Below, piece after piece: positions 34,047 through 42,052 of a DNA stretch of 64,000 bases. Both the position numbers and the translations under genes were made by a program. This DNA is from CAVZZG01 sp963779685 (GTDB lineage: Bacteria; Actinomycetota; Thermoleophilia; Gaiellales; F1-60-MAGs149). The stretch spans positions 1,054,001 to 1,118,000 of the forward strand of contig CAVZZG010000003.1 of assembly GCA_963779685.1 (NCBI GenBank). Direction: 5' to 3'. The first letter of the stretch is position 1; every line of letters starts with the position of its first letter. The notes beneath the pieces are model-generated. The model saw only the letters and a program-made list of their open reading frames with translations. It was not told the DNA's origin and did not search any database.

Positions 34047-35387
34047 TCAGGCCACGACCCTGTAGAGGCGCCACGCGTCGGGCACGCCCTTCAACTCGCG
34101 TTCGCCGACGTCCTCGAAGACCATCCCCGAGCCCGCCGTGAGGTCCTTGACGGTCTGGGAGGCAAGCACTTCGGACGGCCCGGCCCAGGCGCCGATGCGG
34201 GCACCGATCACCACCGCCATGCCGCCGGCCTTGCCGTCGATCGTCTCGACCTCGCCCGTGTGCACCCCGGCGCGCACTTCGATACCCAGCGGCTTCATGG
34301 CCTGGACGATCGCCGACGCGCACTTGGCGGCCCGGGCGGGACCGTCGAAGGTCGCGAAGAACCCATCGCCCGCGGTGTCGACCTCGGCGCCGCGGTACCG
34401 TCCCAGGAGGCCCCGGACGGTGGCGTTGTGACGCTCGGCCATCTCGCGCCATGCCCGGTCGCCGAGCCGTGCCGCCACCGCCGTCGAGCCGACGATGTCG
34501 GTGAACAGCACCGTCGCGAGCACCCGGTCGAGCACTGCCTCCTCGTCCCGCACGCCCCCCACGAACCGCTCGATCTCATCGGTCACGGTGTCCTGGTCGC
34601 CGAGGTAGGGAATGTGCTCGCGGCCGGGCAGCGCGACGTGGGTCGCGCCGGGGATGTGCTGAGCCAGATAGCGGTTGTCCTCGGGAAGGTCGTGTTCACG
34701 GTGCAGGATCAGTGTCGGCACATGCACGGTCGGGAGGATGTCCCGGACATCGTCGCCATAGGTCATGCGCTCGTAGGCGGCGGCGGCCCCCGGGCTCATG
34801 GCGAACCGCATCAACGACGCGATCCAGCGCACGATCTCTCGGTCCGTCGCAAGGTCGGGGAACAACTCGGTCACCAGGGACTCGGTGCCCCAGGATCGCT
34901 CGAAGCGAGCGACATCGATCTCATGCTTCTCCCGCGTCACGCCCCACGGGTAGTCCGGCGCCCACGCCATCCGCGCGAAGGACCCGTGCACCACGAGTGC
35001 GACCGTCCGGTCGGGATGCATGGCGGCGAACAGACAGGCGAGGCCACCCGACTCGGAGGCGCCGTAGATGACGGCCCGCTTCGAGCCCACCGCATCCATC
35101 ACTGCCCGCGCGTCGTCCATCCGGGTCTCCATGTCCGGGTGGCGGTCGACGGGTACGGGATCTGACATGCCGCACCCGCGCCGGTCGAAGATGATCAGTC
35201 GCGAGAAGGACGCGAACCGGTGGAGGAACCGCGCGTATCGTGGCTCCTCCCACACGTACTCGACATGCGAGAACCATGGCTGCAGGTAGACGAGATCGAC
35301 CGGGCCCTCGCCGATCACCTTGTAGGCGAGGTGCGTGCCGTCGAGTGCTCGCGCGTATCGCGTCTCCGGGATGTCCACTGGGCGCAA
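34047..35387 (-). CDS. Alpha/beta hydrolase - adenylate/guanylate cyclase fusion protein
   Basis: 446 residues from TTG 35387 (GTG 35378 is the alternative start). Residues 1-270 form an alpha/beta-hydrolase domain with VYLQPWFSHVEY (oxyanion region), LIIFDRRGCGMSDP and the nucleophile elbow YGASESGG; residues 285-446 are a class III nucleotide cyclase domain (TVLFTDIVGSTAVAARLGD, metal-binding Asp in LFTDIVGS; AEVDTAGDGFFATFDGPARA). This fusion is common in actinobacteria; the hydrolase may sense or process a ligand that controls cAMP or cGMP production. Stand-alone minus-strand gene. Start choice and product nucleotide remain open. Confidence 0.85.
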   Translation of the reverse strand: MRPVDIPETRYARALDGTHLAYKVIGEGPVDLVYLQPWFSHVEYVWEEPRYARFLHRFASFSRLIIFDRRGCGMSDPVPVDRHPDMETRMDDARAVMDAVGSKRAVIYGASESGGLACLFAAMHPDRTVALVVHGSFARMAWAPDYPWGVTREKHEIDVARFERSWGTESLVTELFPDLATDREIVRWIASLMRFAMSPGAAAAYERMTYGDDVRDILPTVHVPTLILHREHDLPEDNRYLAQHIPGATHVALPGREHIPYLGDQDTVTDEIERFVGGVRDEEAVLDRVLATVLFTDIVGSTAVAARLGDRAWREMAERHNATVRGLLGRYRGAEVDTAGDGFFATFDGPARAAKCASAIVQAMKPLGIEVRAGVHTGEVETIDGKAGGMAVVIGARIGAWAGPSEVLASQTVKDLTAGSGMVFEDVGERELKGVPDAWRLYRVVA

Positions 35388-35462
35388 AGCCTAGCGTTCG
35401 GCGGCATCACACGGGAAGAACGCGATCGTGGTGGCGGACCGCCACCACGCCTGCCACGAGGG

Positions 35463-36188
35463 TCATGCAGGCGCCGGTCTGGGCTCCGGTTGGCGCATCA
35501 GCCGGCGCCGTCGCAGCCCGCAGGTGACGGCGATCGTCAGAGCCCAGACCCACCAGCCGAAGATGCCGATGAACCAGACCATCGAGAGCGGCCGCCACGC
35601 GAGGGTGATGCCGACCGTGCCTACCGCTCCACCGGTTGCGAGGATCAGGCCGAGCCAACCCAACCAGCGGGCGAACAGCCCGCTGCGGAGGGCTGCGATG
35701 GAGGTCGCCGCCATCACCAGGGCGATTCCGACCATCCCCAGGTCGGCCAGGATGTGCGTGTAGTTCGACAGGCCGTACCAGCCTCTGAGGGTCGCGTCGT
35801 CGACGGTCGCCAGGTCGGTGCCGTCGAGGGCCTGCACGAGCGTCGTGGACGTGCCGGCCACGACCAGCCAGTGCCAGAGCGCGACGAGGACGCCGCCCGC
35901 CACCACGAGGTCGGCGAGCAGCGAGCCCGGCAGCCGACTTCGGATCAGGCGCGCAAGCGAGACGGTGAAGACGAGCACGAGCGGGATCGCGAGCGCGCCA
36001 CACGTCGCGAGGATGCGCAGGCCCGTGTCGTTCGCCGCCAGGAACGCGCGGATCTGGGCCGCGGTCGCCGTCTCGACCGGCGGGCCGTCGACCTGGGGAA
36101 CGAACGCACCCAGGGCGTAGAGGGTGCCGCTGATCGCGGTCGCGAGCAGGGCGCCCCGGGTGGCCGGGTCGACGTCGTCGTCGTGCAT
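35463..36188 (-). CDS. Six-to-seven-TM membrane protein of unknown function
   Basis: 241 residues from ATG 36188, fixed by a strong AAGGAG six bases upstream. Hydrophobic segments: GALLATAISGTLYALGAFV, ILATCGALAIPLVLVFTVSLA, DLVVAGGVLVALWHWLVVAG, ILADLGMVGIALVMAATSIAAL, LGWLGLILATGGAVGTVGI and MVWFIGIFGWWVWALTIAVTC. The C-terminus is basic and cytoplasmic (GLRRRRLMRQPEPRPAPA). No known family is recognised. It is divergent from the sensor kinase at 36324, which makes it a candidate target of that two-component system, but this is inference from position only. Confidence 0.65.
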   Translation of the reverse strand: MHDDDVDPATRGALLATAISGTLYALGAFVPQVDGPPVETATAAQIRAFLAANDTGLRILATCGALAIPLVLVFTVSLARLIRSRLPGSLLADLVVAGGVLVALWHWLVVAGTSTTLVQALDGTDLATVDDATLRGWYGLSNYTHILADLGMVGIALVMAATSIAALRSGLFARWLGWLGLILATGGAVGTVGITLAWRPLSMVWFIGIFGWWVWALTIAVTCGLRRRRLMRQPEPRPAPA

Positions 36189-36323
36189 CGAGCGCTCCTT
36201 CCCTCGGGCCATCGCTCGACCGTAGAGGACACCCGCAGCGCGCACATCAGCCCTAGGGCGGGACGTGCGCTCAGCCCAGGGGCTGATGCAACGGCTGCGG
36301 AGCCGAGTTACCGTTCCCTGGCG

Positions 36324-37445
36324 ATGCGACGCCTGCCCGTGCCGGCATTGGACCTGGTGCTGGCGGCACTGTGCCTCGCGCTGGCCTGGGCGGAGCTTCT
36401 GATCTGGCATGAGTGGTCACCGGAATCGAGGGTGATCCAGGCCGTCAGCGTGAGCATCGTGTGCGCCAGCCTCGCCATCCGCCGCCGCTACCCGCTCGCC
36501 ACGGTCGCCATCGCCGCGGCCGGGAGCCTTCTTATGCTGATCGGCCAGGAGCCGCCTCAGATCCTCGGTGTCGGGCTCGCCGCGATGATCATCTCGTACT
36601 CGTTCGCCGCGGCCCTCGACGGCCCGCGGCTGTATGTCGCGCTGGCGTTGTTTTCGGGAACGTGGCTGATCCGTGACATCGTCGATCCGCACCTGAACGG
36701 CGGCGACATCGCCATCGACGGGGTGTTCTTCGGGATGCCTTTCGTCGCCGGCCGGGTGGTGCGCCGTCGCGAGCGCCAGGTGGAGCTCGTGTCGCGGGTC
36801 GCCGGCGATCGCACCGACGAGGCCGTCCGCCAGGAACGGGCACGCATCGCGCGCGAGCTCCACGACGTCATCGCCCACGGCATGACGGTCATGGTCGTGC
36901 AGGCCGATGCCACACGCCACGGGCTCGCCCCCGGGGACGAGGAGACCCGGGCAGCGCTGATCGAGATCGAGCGCACCGGCCGCGAGTCGCTCCGCGAGAT
37001 GCGTCGACTGGTCGGCCTCCTGCGCGACGGCGACGAGGACGCGGCTGCGCTGACGCCGCAGGCCGGGCTGGCGGGCGTCGAAGCGCTCGTCCAGTCGGTC
37101 AGGCAGGCCGGGCTGCCAGTCGATCTCCGCATCGCCGGCGAAGCCCGCCACCTGTCTCCCGGCATCGACGTCGCCGCCTACCGCATCGTGCAGGAGGCAC
37201 TCACGAACGCGCTCCGCCACGCCGGCCCGGCACGGGCGACGGTCAGGATCGACTACGGAGCGCGGGAGATCACCCTCAGGGTCGAGGACAACGGCCGCGG
37301 GAACGGTGGGCGTTCCGGAATCGGCGGCAATGGCCTCGTCGGGATGCGGGAGCGAGCGCTGCTCTACGGCGGCTCGTTCGATGCTCGGCGGGGGCCGGAC
37401 GGCTTCGTCGTCGCTGCCTCCCTCCCGCTCGAGACGTCGCGATGA
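36324..37445 (+). CDS. NarL-type sensor histidine kinase
   Basis: 373 residues from ATG 36324. Four to five hydrophobic segments (residues about 7-140) form a membrane sensor region, then the HisKA_3 dimerisation box ERARIARELHDVIAHGMTVM with the phospho-accepting His, and a HATPase domain with QEALTNALRHAGPARATVRI (N box) and EDNGRGNGGRSGIGGNGLVGMRERA (G boxes). It should autophosphorylate on His in response to a membrane or cytoplasmic cue and pass the phosphate to the coupled regulator. Overlaps the response-regulator start by ATGA. Signal unknown. Confidence 0.88.
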   Translation: MRRLPVPALDLVLAALCLALAWAELLIWHEWSPESRVIQAVSVSIVCASLAIRRRYPLATVAIAAAGSLLMLIGQEPPQILGVGLAAMIISYSFAAALDGPRLYVALALFSGTWLIRDIVDPHLNGGDIAIDGVFFGMPFVAGRVVRRRERQVELVSRVAGDRTDEAVRQERARIARELHDVIAHGMTVMVVQADATRHGLAPGDEETRAALIEIERTGRESLREMRRLVGLLRDGDEDAAALTPQAGLAGVEALVQSVRQAGLPVDLRIAGEARHLSPGIDVAAYRIVQEALTNALRHAGPARATVRIDYGAREITLRVEDNGRGNGGRSGIGGNGLVGMRERALLYGGSFDARRGPDGFVVAASLPLETSR

Positions 37446-38113
37446 GCGCGGTGACGCGAGTCGTGCTGGCCGACGACCAGCCTCTCGTCCGCGAGGGATT
37501 CCGGCGCGTCCTGGCACGCGCCGAAGGGCTCGAGATCGTGGCCGAAGCGGCCGACGGCGCCCAGGCAGTCGATGCTGCACGCCGCTGCGACCCGGACGTC
37601 ATCGTCATGGACATCCGCATGCCGATCATGGACGGGCTGACCGCGACGGAGCGGATCCTCGCCGACAACGATCACGTTCGCGTGCTCGTGCTGACGACCT
37701 TCGACCTCGACGAGTACGTCTTCCAGGCACTCAGAGCCGGAGCGTCGGGATTCCTTCTCAAGGACACGCCGCTCGACGATCTGGTCATCGCCATCCGGCT
37801 GGTGGCAGCCGGAGACGGCCTCCTGGCCCCCTCGGTGACGCGCCGGGTGATCGAGGAGTTCGCGCGCCGGCCCGGGCGGGCGACCATCGGCCGCGGCGTC
37901 CCGCTGCCGGAGCTCACCGGACGCGAACGTGAGGTGCTGAGCCAGGTCGTCCAGGGGCGCAGCAACGCAGAGATCGGCAGGGAGCTGTTCGTCACCGACG
38001 CAACCATCAAGACGCACATCCGCTCGATGCTGCTCAAGCTCGGGCTGCGCGATCGCACCCAGCTCGTGATCGCGGCGTACGAGTCGGGCTTCGTCTGGGA
38101 CGCACCTCGCTGA
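37442..38113 (+). CDS. NarL/LuxR-type response regulator
   Basis: 223 residues. Receiver domain: VVLADDQPLVREGFRRVLA, phospho-Asp in DVIVMDIRMPIMDG, Lys in GFLLKDTPLDD; linker; GerE/LuxR helix-turn-helix LTGREREVLSQVVQGRSNAE and IKTHIRSMLLKLGLRDRTQL. Start codon overlaps the kinase stop (ATGA), so the pair is a cognate two-component system. A terminator-like hairpin repeat (38119-38165) follows five bases after the stop. Confidence 0.92.
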   Translation: MSAVTRVVLADDQPLVREGFRRVLARAEGLEIVAEAADGAQAVDAARRCDPDVIVMDIRMPIMDGLTATERILADNDHVRVLVLTTFDLDEYVFQALRAGASGFLLKDTPLDDLVIAIRLVAAGDGLLAPSVTRRVIEEFARRPGRATIGRGVPLPELTGREREVLSQVVQGRSNAEIGRELFVTDATIKTHIRSMLLKLGLRDRTQLVIAAYESGFVWDAPR

Positions 38114-38118
38114 CGCGA

Positions 38119-38165
38119 CGACAGGCCCGAAGACGAGCTTCATCCGGGCCTTCTGCGCCACCCGC
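38119..38165 (+). repeat. 47-bp direct repeat, copy 1 (hairpin-forming), 5' of the Fic gene
   Basis: Copy 1 of a repeat that recurs at 39635-39681 in the same orientation with 43 of 47 identical bases. Internal hairpin: AGGCCCG (38123-38129) and CGGGCCT (38145-38151) with a GAAG...CTTC inner pairing. It sits just after the response-regulator stop and could act as its transcription terminator. Confidence 0.65.
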
Positions 38166-38234
38166 GGTGGATGGCACCTTCTTGACTAGCGTCGGTCACG
38201 CGGGCGGACATCGCGTGCATTCGTGGCTGATCCC

Positions 38235-38324
38235 ACTTGAGCAGATATTGCTGAGAATCTGATCAGATTATCGCTCAAGTGATTTGCTTGAGTCATTCTT
38301 ATCGATATGATTCTGAGCAGAATC
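38235..38324 (+). promoter_or_regulatory. AT-rich promoter with nested palindromes in front of the Fic gene
   Basis: A low-GC island in an otherwise GC-rich window. Promoter: TTGCTT (38284-38289), 16-base spacer, TATGAT (38306-38311). Palindromes: ACTTGAGC (38235-38242) with GCTCAAGT (38273-38280) enclosing the perfect AATCTGATCAGATT (38256-38269); CTCAAG with CTTGAG (38274-38279 / 38287-38292) across the -35; and GATTCTGAGCAGAATC (38309-38324) over the -10 and likely start site, 9 bases before the ATG. Repeated TTGAG/CTGAG half-sites suggest tight repression by one DNA-binding protein, possibly Fic itself. Confidence 0.65.
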
Positions 38325-38332
38325 GACTGAGA

Positions 38333-39613
38333 ATGGCCTACTACCCCGCCTTCAACCGGTATCCACCCGCGATCGTCGACCGACTCGGTCGCATCGCCGC
38401 TGCTCAGGCGCTCATCGACGGCGCCCGGATCCTGCCTGCGCAGGAGGACGAGCTTCGCCGCTCCGCGCTGGTCGGCACCGTCCACTACTCGACGCTGATC
38501 GAGGGCAACCAGTTGTCGCTCATCGAGGCTGCCCGCGCCGCCGACGGCACGCTTGATCCGGACACGCGCGCGAAGCGGGAACTGGTCAACTACGTTCGCG
38601 CGCTCGGTCTCATCGACGCCCGCTTCAAGGCGGGCACGATCGCCTACAGCGCCGACTTCCTCCGCGAGTTGCACGGGATCACGACCAGCGGCCTCGGCGA
38701 GCCTGGCTCGGAGCGGTTCGCCCCCGGACACGAGGGCGTGTTCCGGCCCGGCCGCGCGGTCGTCGCCGACGCGATCGGCAACGTCTCCCACGTTGCTCCG
38801 CCGCCGGCCGAGGTACCGAAGCTGGTCAACGACCTGTGCGCCTACCTGGAGGAGAAGCGCGTCCAGGGCATCGACTACCCGGCGGCGATCCTGGCCGGCG
38901 TCGCTCACTTCCGGCTGGCTGATATTCACCCGTTCGCGGACGGCAACGGCCGCGTGGCGCGGCTCTTCGCCACCGCCGTGCTGTTCCGTGAGGGTCTCGT
39001 GTCGCGGCACCTGTTCTCGCCGGAGCGCTACTACGCGAGCGACCTGCCGGCTTACCACGCCGCGCTCGCCTCGGTGCACCAGCGGACGAACAACATGGAG
39101 CACTGGCTGCTGTACTTCACGACCGGCCTCGCGGAAGAGTTGGAGCGGGTCGCAGCCCGCGCCCGCGAACTGTCGGACATGACCGAGCGGATCACCCACG
39201 CGACGCAACTGTCGGCGGCGCAGGAGAGGGCGATCGCGGCGCTTACCGCAGGCGAGCTGCGTGACATCTCGAGCCCGGAGTACGCGGAGCTGACCGGTCG
39301 CAGCCCGGCGTCGTCACGACGTGACATCTCCCAGTTGGTCGAGCTCGACGTACTCGTCCGGGTCGGCCGCGGGCCGTCGGCCCGGTACCGCCTCCCGGCC
39401 GCGCGGCGCCGGCTCCGCGCGCCGCGGGCCGCCCGTGCTGGTGGGCCGTGGACGGAGGAGCGGGTGCGCTCAGAGGTGGCAGCGTTCCTCGACGGCCGCA
39501 CGACATGGCCCTCGTTCGGCGAGTTCCGTGCTGCCGGCCTGGCAGCCGCCTACCAGGCGATGAGCCGGCACGGGGGCGTCGCCCGCTGGCGCCGCGAGTT
39601 CGGGGTCGACTGA
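38333..39613 (+). CDS. Fic family protein with N-terminal inhibitory motif and C-terminal winged helix
   Basis: 426 residues from ATG 38333. Fic catalytic loop HPFADGNGRVAR at residues 199-210 (all key residues kept: His, Phe, Asp, Gly-Asn-Gly-Arg, Arg), so AMP transfer from ATP to a target side chain is expected. The N-terminal helix holds STLIEGN (residues 53-59), the (S/T)xxxE(G/N)N inhibitory motif of class II Fic proteins, so activity is self-restrained. Residues about 300-370 look like a winged helix-turn-helix (ELTGRSPASSRRDISQLVEL, ending in VRVGRGPSARYRLP), consistent with DNA binding and autoregulation. Long in-frame upstream codons exist but would run into the operator, so ATG 38333 is preferred. 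Confidence 0.88.
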   Translation: MAYYPAFNRYPPAIVDRLGRIAAAQALIDGARILPAQEDELRRSALVGTVHYSTLIEGNQLSLIEAARAADGTLDPDTRAKRELVNYVRALGLIDARFKAGTIAYSADFLRELHGITTSGLGEPGSERFAPGHEGVFRPGRAVVADAIGNVSHVAPPPAEVPKLVNDLCAYLEEKRVQGIDYPAAILAGVAHFRLADIHPFADGNGRVARLFATAVLFREGLVSRHLFSPERYYASDLPAYHAALASVHQRTNNMEHWLLYFTTGLAEELERVAARARELSDMTERITHATQLSAAQERAIAALTAGELRDISSPEYAELTGRSPASSRRDISQLVELDVLVRVGRGPSARYRLPAARRRLRAPRAARAGGPWTEERVRSEVAAFLDGRTTWPSFGEFRAAGLAAAYQAMSRHGGVARWRREFGVD

Positions 39614-39634
39614 CGGGCTTAGGCGCCGCCGCTG

Positions 39635-39681
39635 CGACAGGCCCGAAGACGAATTTCATCCGGGCCTGCCGCGCCACCCGC
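39635..39681 (+). repeat. 47-bp direct repeat, copy 2, 3' of the Fic gene
   Basis: Second copy of the element at 38119-38165 (4 mismatches in 47), beginning 22 bases after the Fic stop. Same hairpin, AGGCCCG with CGGGCCT. Either a shared terminator-type repeat placed after two plus-strand genes, or a boundary repeat of an inserted Fic cassette. Confidence 0.6.
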
Positions 39682-39715
39682 TGCGCATGACCACGCTGCA
39701 ATCGGGACGGTCACG

Positions 39716-40234
39716 TCAGAGGGTCGCGCTCTCGCTCCGCGCGGCCGTGCGGGGCAGAACCACGGCGATCGCGGCTGCAGCGAGCCAGGTGGCCAGCATG
39801 AGGCTGCCGCCTGCCGGCACGTAGAAGAGGATCGCGGCCATGGTTCCGGCTGGAATCAGTGCGAGCGGTCGGCGGCGGCGGCCGGTAACGGCGATCACGA
39901 CGATGAGCGCAAGTAGGCCGAGGAGCATGAGGGCTGCGCTGAGGACGAATCCGTAGAAGGCCCACTCCATCTGCAGACCGTCCTCCAGGATGTTGGTGAG
40001 GCTGCCCAGGGCCGCGCCGGCTGCTCCGACCAGAGCCGCCCGCGACACCCCCGGTCCGCCAGCCAGGCGCGCGAAGACCGGCAGGGCGGCCGCGAGGCCC
40101 AGAAGCGCCGCGCTGAATGCCAGCACGTGGTCCCATGCAAACCGGGACTCGGACGCCTCGTAGCCGGGGTCGGCCAGCACCCAGTCGACGAAGAAGACGA
40201 CCCCGACCAGAATGAAGAGCGCAGCCCGCGCCAC
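39716..40234 (-). CDS. Small membrane protein of unknown function
   Basis: 172 residues from ATG 40234. Five to six hydrophobic segments: ARAALFILVGVVFFVDWVLA, HVLAFSAALLGLAAALPVFARL, ALVGAAGAALGSLTNILEDG, FYGFVLSAALMLLGLLALIVVIAV, IPAGTMAAILFYVPAGGSLM and LATWLAAAAIAVVLPR. Cytoplasmic loops carry RRRRP. No family recognised. Divergent from the methyltransferase at 40292; a perfect palindrome lies between them and could serve both. Function unknown. Confidence 0.55.
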   Translation of the reverse strand: MARAALFILVGVVFFVDWVLADPGYEASESRFAWDHVLAFSAALLGLAAALPVFARLAGGPGVSRAALVGAAGAALGSLTNILEDGLQMEWAFYGFVLSAALMLLGLLALIVVIAVTGRRRRPLALIPAGTMAAILFYVPAGGSLMLATWLAAAAIAVVLPRTAARSESATL

Positions 40235-40280
40235 CCGGCAGGAGTATAGGGACGCCGGTCGAGTCCCTGCCGGCCGCTGG

Positions 40281-40303
40281 CTGGAACTCCAATGGAGTTC
40301 CAG
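40281..40303. promoter_or_regulatory. Perfect 23-bp palindrome at the start of a methyltransferase gene
   Basis: CTGGAACTCCA (40281-40291), one central A, TGGAGTTCCAG (40293-40303): 11-base arms with no mismatch. It contains the ATG at 40292 of the downstream gene and lies in the short divergent gap, so it looks like an operator. Confidence 0.55.
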
Positions 40304-41026
40304 GATGGATGCGACACTGCTGACGTGTCGTCGTCGGAGGAGTTCAGCCGCGTAGAGTCGGAGCAGATCAGCAGGTCGTTCTACGCCCAGTTGGGAGCCG
40401 GCGGCCTCGCGAGCCGGACGCGGGCGGAGTGGGACGAGCAGATCGTCGCCGCCGTCGTTGAGTTGCTTCCGGCGCGGGCGCGCGTCCTCGATGTTGGCTG
40501 TGGCTACGGGCGCGTGGCTCTGCCGCTCGCTCGTGCCGGCTTCGACGTCGAGGGGCTCGATCTCGCCGACAACCTGATCGACGCCGCGCGCGGGAGTGCG
40601 CGCGATGCTGGGCTGAGGATCGGCTTCACGGTCGGCTCGATGACACGGCTGCCGTATCCGTCAGCGTCATTCGATGCCGCCATCTGTCTCTGGTCGGCGT
40701 TCCACGAGCTGCTCGACGAGGGGGCGCAGGCAGAGACGGTCAGCGAGCTGTGGCGGGTGCTGCAGCCCGGCGGCTTTGCGCTGGTCGAGGGGCCGCTTTA
40801 CGAGGAACCGGGCGAGTTGGACATCAAGAGCGGCGCTCGGCGTGGCTCGGAGTATCGGATTGTCTGGAGCCTCGTCGACGGTGTTCCGAATCCGCACTAC
40901 GCTCACGACTTGCGGAGCCTATGTCGAGTCTGCAAGGCCGCAGAGGTCTCATCTTTCGACGTATTCGAGCGCGTCTGGGGCGGGCGGCAGCGGCTCTTCC
41001 TCCGGCTCGATAAGCCACACCACTGA
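40292..41026 (+). CDS. SAM-dependent methyltransferase
   Basis: 244 residues from ATG 40292, or 233 from GTG 40325 (VSSSEEFSRVESEQISRSFY). The second is attractive because ATG 40292 lies inside a perfect palindrome. Motif I: RVLDVGCGYGRVALPLARAG; GLDLADNLIDAA carries the ribose-binding Asp; FDAAICLWSAFHELL and LWRVLQPGGFALVEGPL complete the Methyltransf_11/25 pattern. Acceptor unknown. Lies between a small membrane protein gene and the tmRNA gene. GC and codon use look a little less biased than the neighbours (more T at third positions), hinting at acquisition. Confidence 0.75.
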   Translation: MEFQDGCDTADVSSSEEFSRVESEQISRSFYAQLGAGGLASRTRAEWDEQIVAAVVELLPARARVLDVGCGYGRVALPLARAGFDVEGLDLADNLIDAARGSARDAGLRIGFTVGSMTRLPYPSASFDAAICLWSAFHELLDEGAQAETVSELWRVLQPGGFALVEGPLYEEPGELDIKSGARRGSEYRIVWSLVDGVPNPHYAHDLRSLCRVCKAAEVSSFDVFERVWGGRQRLFLRLDKPHH

Positions 41027-41073
41027 CCACGACGCGCGCGTCGCTGCTGCAGACCGGGCTTGAGATGACACGT

Positions 41074-41103
41074 CTCCCGTCCTCGATGTGTCGAGGACGG
41101 GAG
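41074..41103 (-). terminator. Strong hairpin downstream of tmRNA
   Basis: CTCCCGTCCTCGA (41074-41086), loop TGTG, TCGAGGACGGGAG (41091-41103): a perfect 13-bp stem 6 bases beyond the tmRNA 3' end. No T-run follows on the minus strand, so termination may rely on the stem alone or on Rho; it may also guide 3' processing. Confidence 0.7.
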
Positions 41104-41109
41104 GGAGAG

Positions 41110-41469
41110 TGGAGGCGGCGGGAATCGAACCCGCGTCCGCAGCCGCTCGTGGCGAACGTCTACAAGCGTAGCCCTCGTCTTCGTCTCACCGGCTGCCTGT
41201 CACGAGGGCTGACGGGCGGCCGGCCAGCCTGTCTGAGGGTCTCCGCCACCGGCGCAGGCGCTCCGGTGGCGGACGAGCCCGTTGGTTTACGCCAATTCAG
41301 CCCCACGGGCCCAGGGCTGGTTGACGGCCGTTGCCCTAATCAGGCAGCGAAGGCGAGATCCGTATCGGAAGTCGCAGTTCTGTTGTCCCGGGTAGTTAAC
41401 GAGGCCAACCGGGGTCCTCGGCTTGCAGCTCACCACGGATCACGACCACGTCGAAACCAGGTCGCCCCC
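41110..41469 (-). ncRNA. ssrA: Transfer-messenger RNA (tmRNA, ssrA)
   Basis: On the minus strand the RNA begins GGGGGCGACCTGGTTTCGAC (5' acceptor strand, D-arm-like part) and ends GCGGGTTCGATTCCCGCCGC plus CTCCA, the T arm and 3' acceptor strand; GGGGGCG pairs with CGCCTCC. Total about 360 bases, the usual length; CCA is not encoded. The internal frame reads N-R-T-A-T-S-D-T-D-L-A-F-A-A then TGA (41341-41385 region), the proteolysis tag with its hydrophobic AFAA end; the exact resume codon is not certain (RDN precedes). A GC-rich pseudoknot region follows (CCGCCACCGGAGCGCCTGCG). With SmpB it rescues stalled ribosomes. Confidence 0.93.
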
Positions 41470-41479
41470 GTGCACGCTC

Positions 41480-41485
41480 ATTGTA
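41480..41485 (-). promoter_or_regulatory. -10 element of the tmRNA promoter
   Basis: TACAAT on the minus strand, about ten bases before the 5' end of tmRNA; no convincing -35 at 17 bases. It falls just outside the 3' end of the gene at 41502. Confidence 0.45.
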
Positions 41486-41501
41486 CCGTGGGCGGACGGG
41501 T

Positions 41502-41996
41502 CTACCAGCTTCCGGTCGCGGCTTCGGGTTCGCCGTAGCCGCCGCGCTCGACTACCCACCAGCCGGCGAGCAGCTCGCCGGTGCCGGATGCGCCCAGGAA
41601 TGAGATCGCATCTGCCTGGGCGTGCGACTCCTCCGTCAGCGGCGTGACGGAGATCCGCAGCGCGCCGCCAACGCGCTCGATGGCGTACGCCGGCGCGGAC
41701 AGCTCGCCCGCGAAGGCCGCGCGAACCAGGCCGGCGAGCTGGTCGATGCGCCGGTGCAGGACCTCGCGAGCCTCGCCGACGACCGGCGCGTCGATGGCCG
41801 ATTCCGGCACTCGTCCCGGGGCACCCGCGGGGTGGCCCAACGGTGCCGCCGCCGCCCGCAGCAGGCCGCGGCGGGACGAGGCGAGGAAGCGGGCGTCGCA
41901 GAGCTCGTCGACCAGAGCGTGCATGCCGGCGGTGCTGTGCGTCCCCGCCGCCTCCACCACCACCGTCACGGTCCGACCTGGTGCCATCTGTCTCAC
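41502..41996 (-). CDS. Hypothetical protein
   Basis: 164 residues from GTG 41996; ATG 41987 is an alternative. Starts MRQMAPGRTVTVVVEAAGTH, then a mixed alpha/beta region (LVDELCDARFLASSRRGLLRAAAA), a helix EVLHRRIDQLAGLVRAAFAGEL, strands AIERVGGALRISVTPL, and ends GGYGEPEAATGSW. No family is recognised. Codon usage is normal, so it is a real gene. It lies directly upstream of ssrA on the same strand, so read-through could contribute to tmRNA levels. Divergent from the hydrolase-like gene at 42053. Confidence 0.6.
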   Translation of the reverse strand: MRQMAPGRTVTVVVEAAGTHSTAGMHALVDELCDARFLASSRRGLLRAAAAPLGHPAGAPGRVPESAIDAPVVGEAREVLHRRIDQLAGLVRAAFAGELSAPAYAIERVGGALRISVTPLTEESHAQADAISFLGASGTGELLAGWWVVERGGYGEPEAATGSW

Positions 41997-42052
41997 CCTA
42001 CGCGATGGCGGCGGCGATTCCTCTGCCCGCGTCGTGTATGACTCCCTGCACG

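Noticed and set aside
38119..39681. Calling the Fic region a proven mobile element on the strength of the direct repeats
   Set aside because: The repeats form terminator-like hairpins right after two plus-strand genes and no transposase or integrase is present; kept as a hypothesis only.
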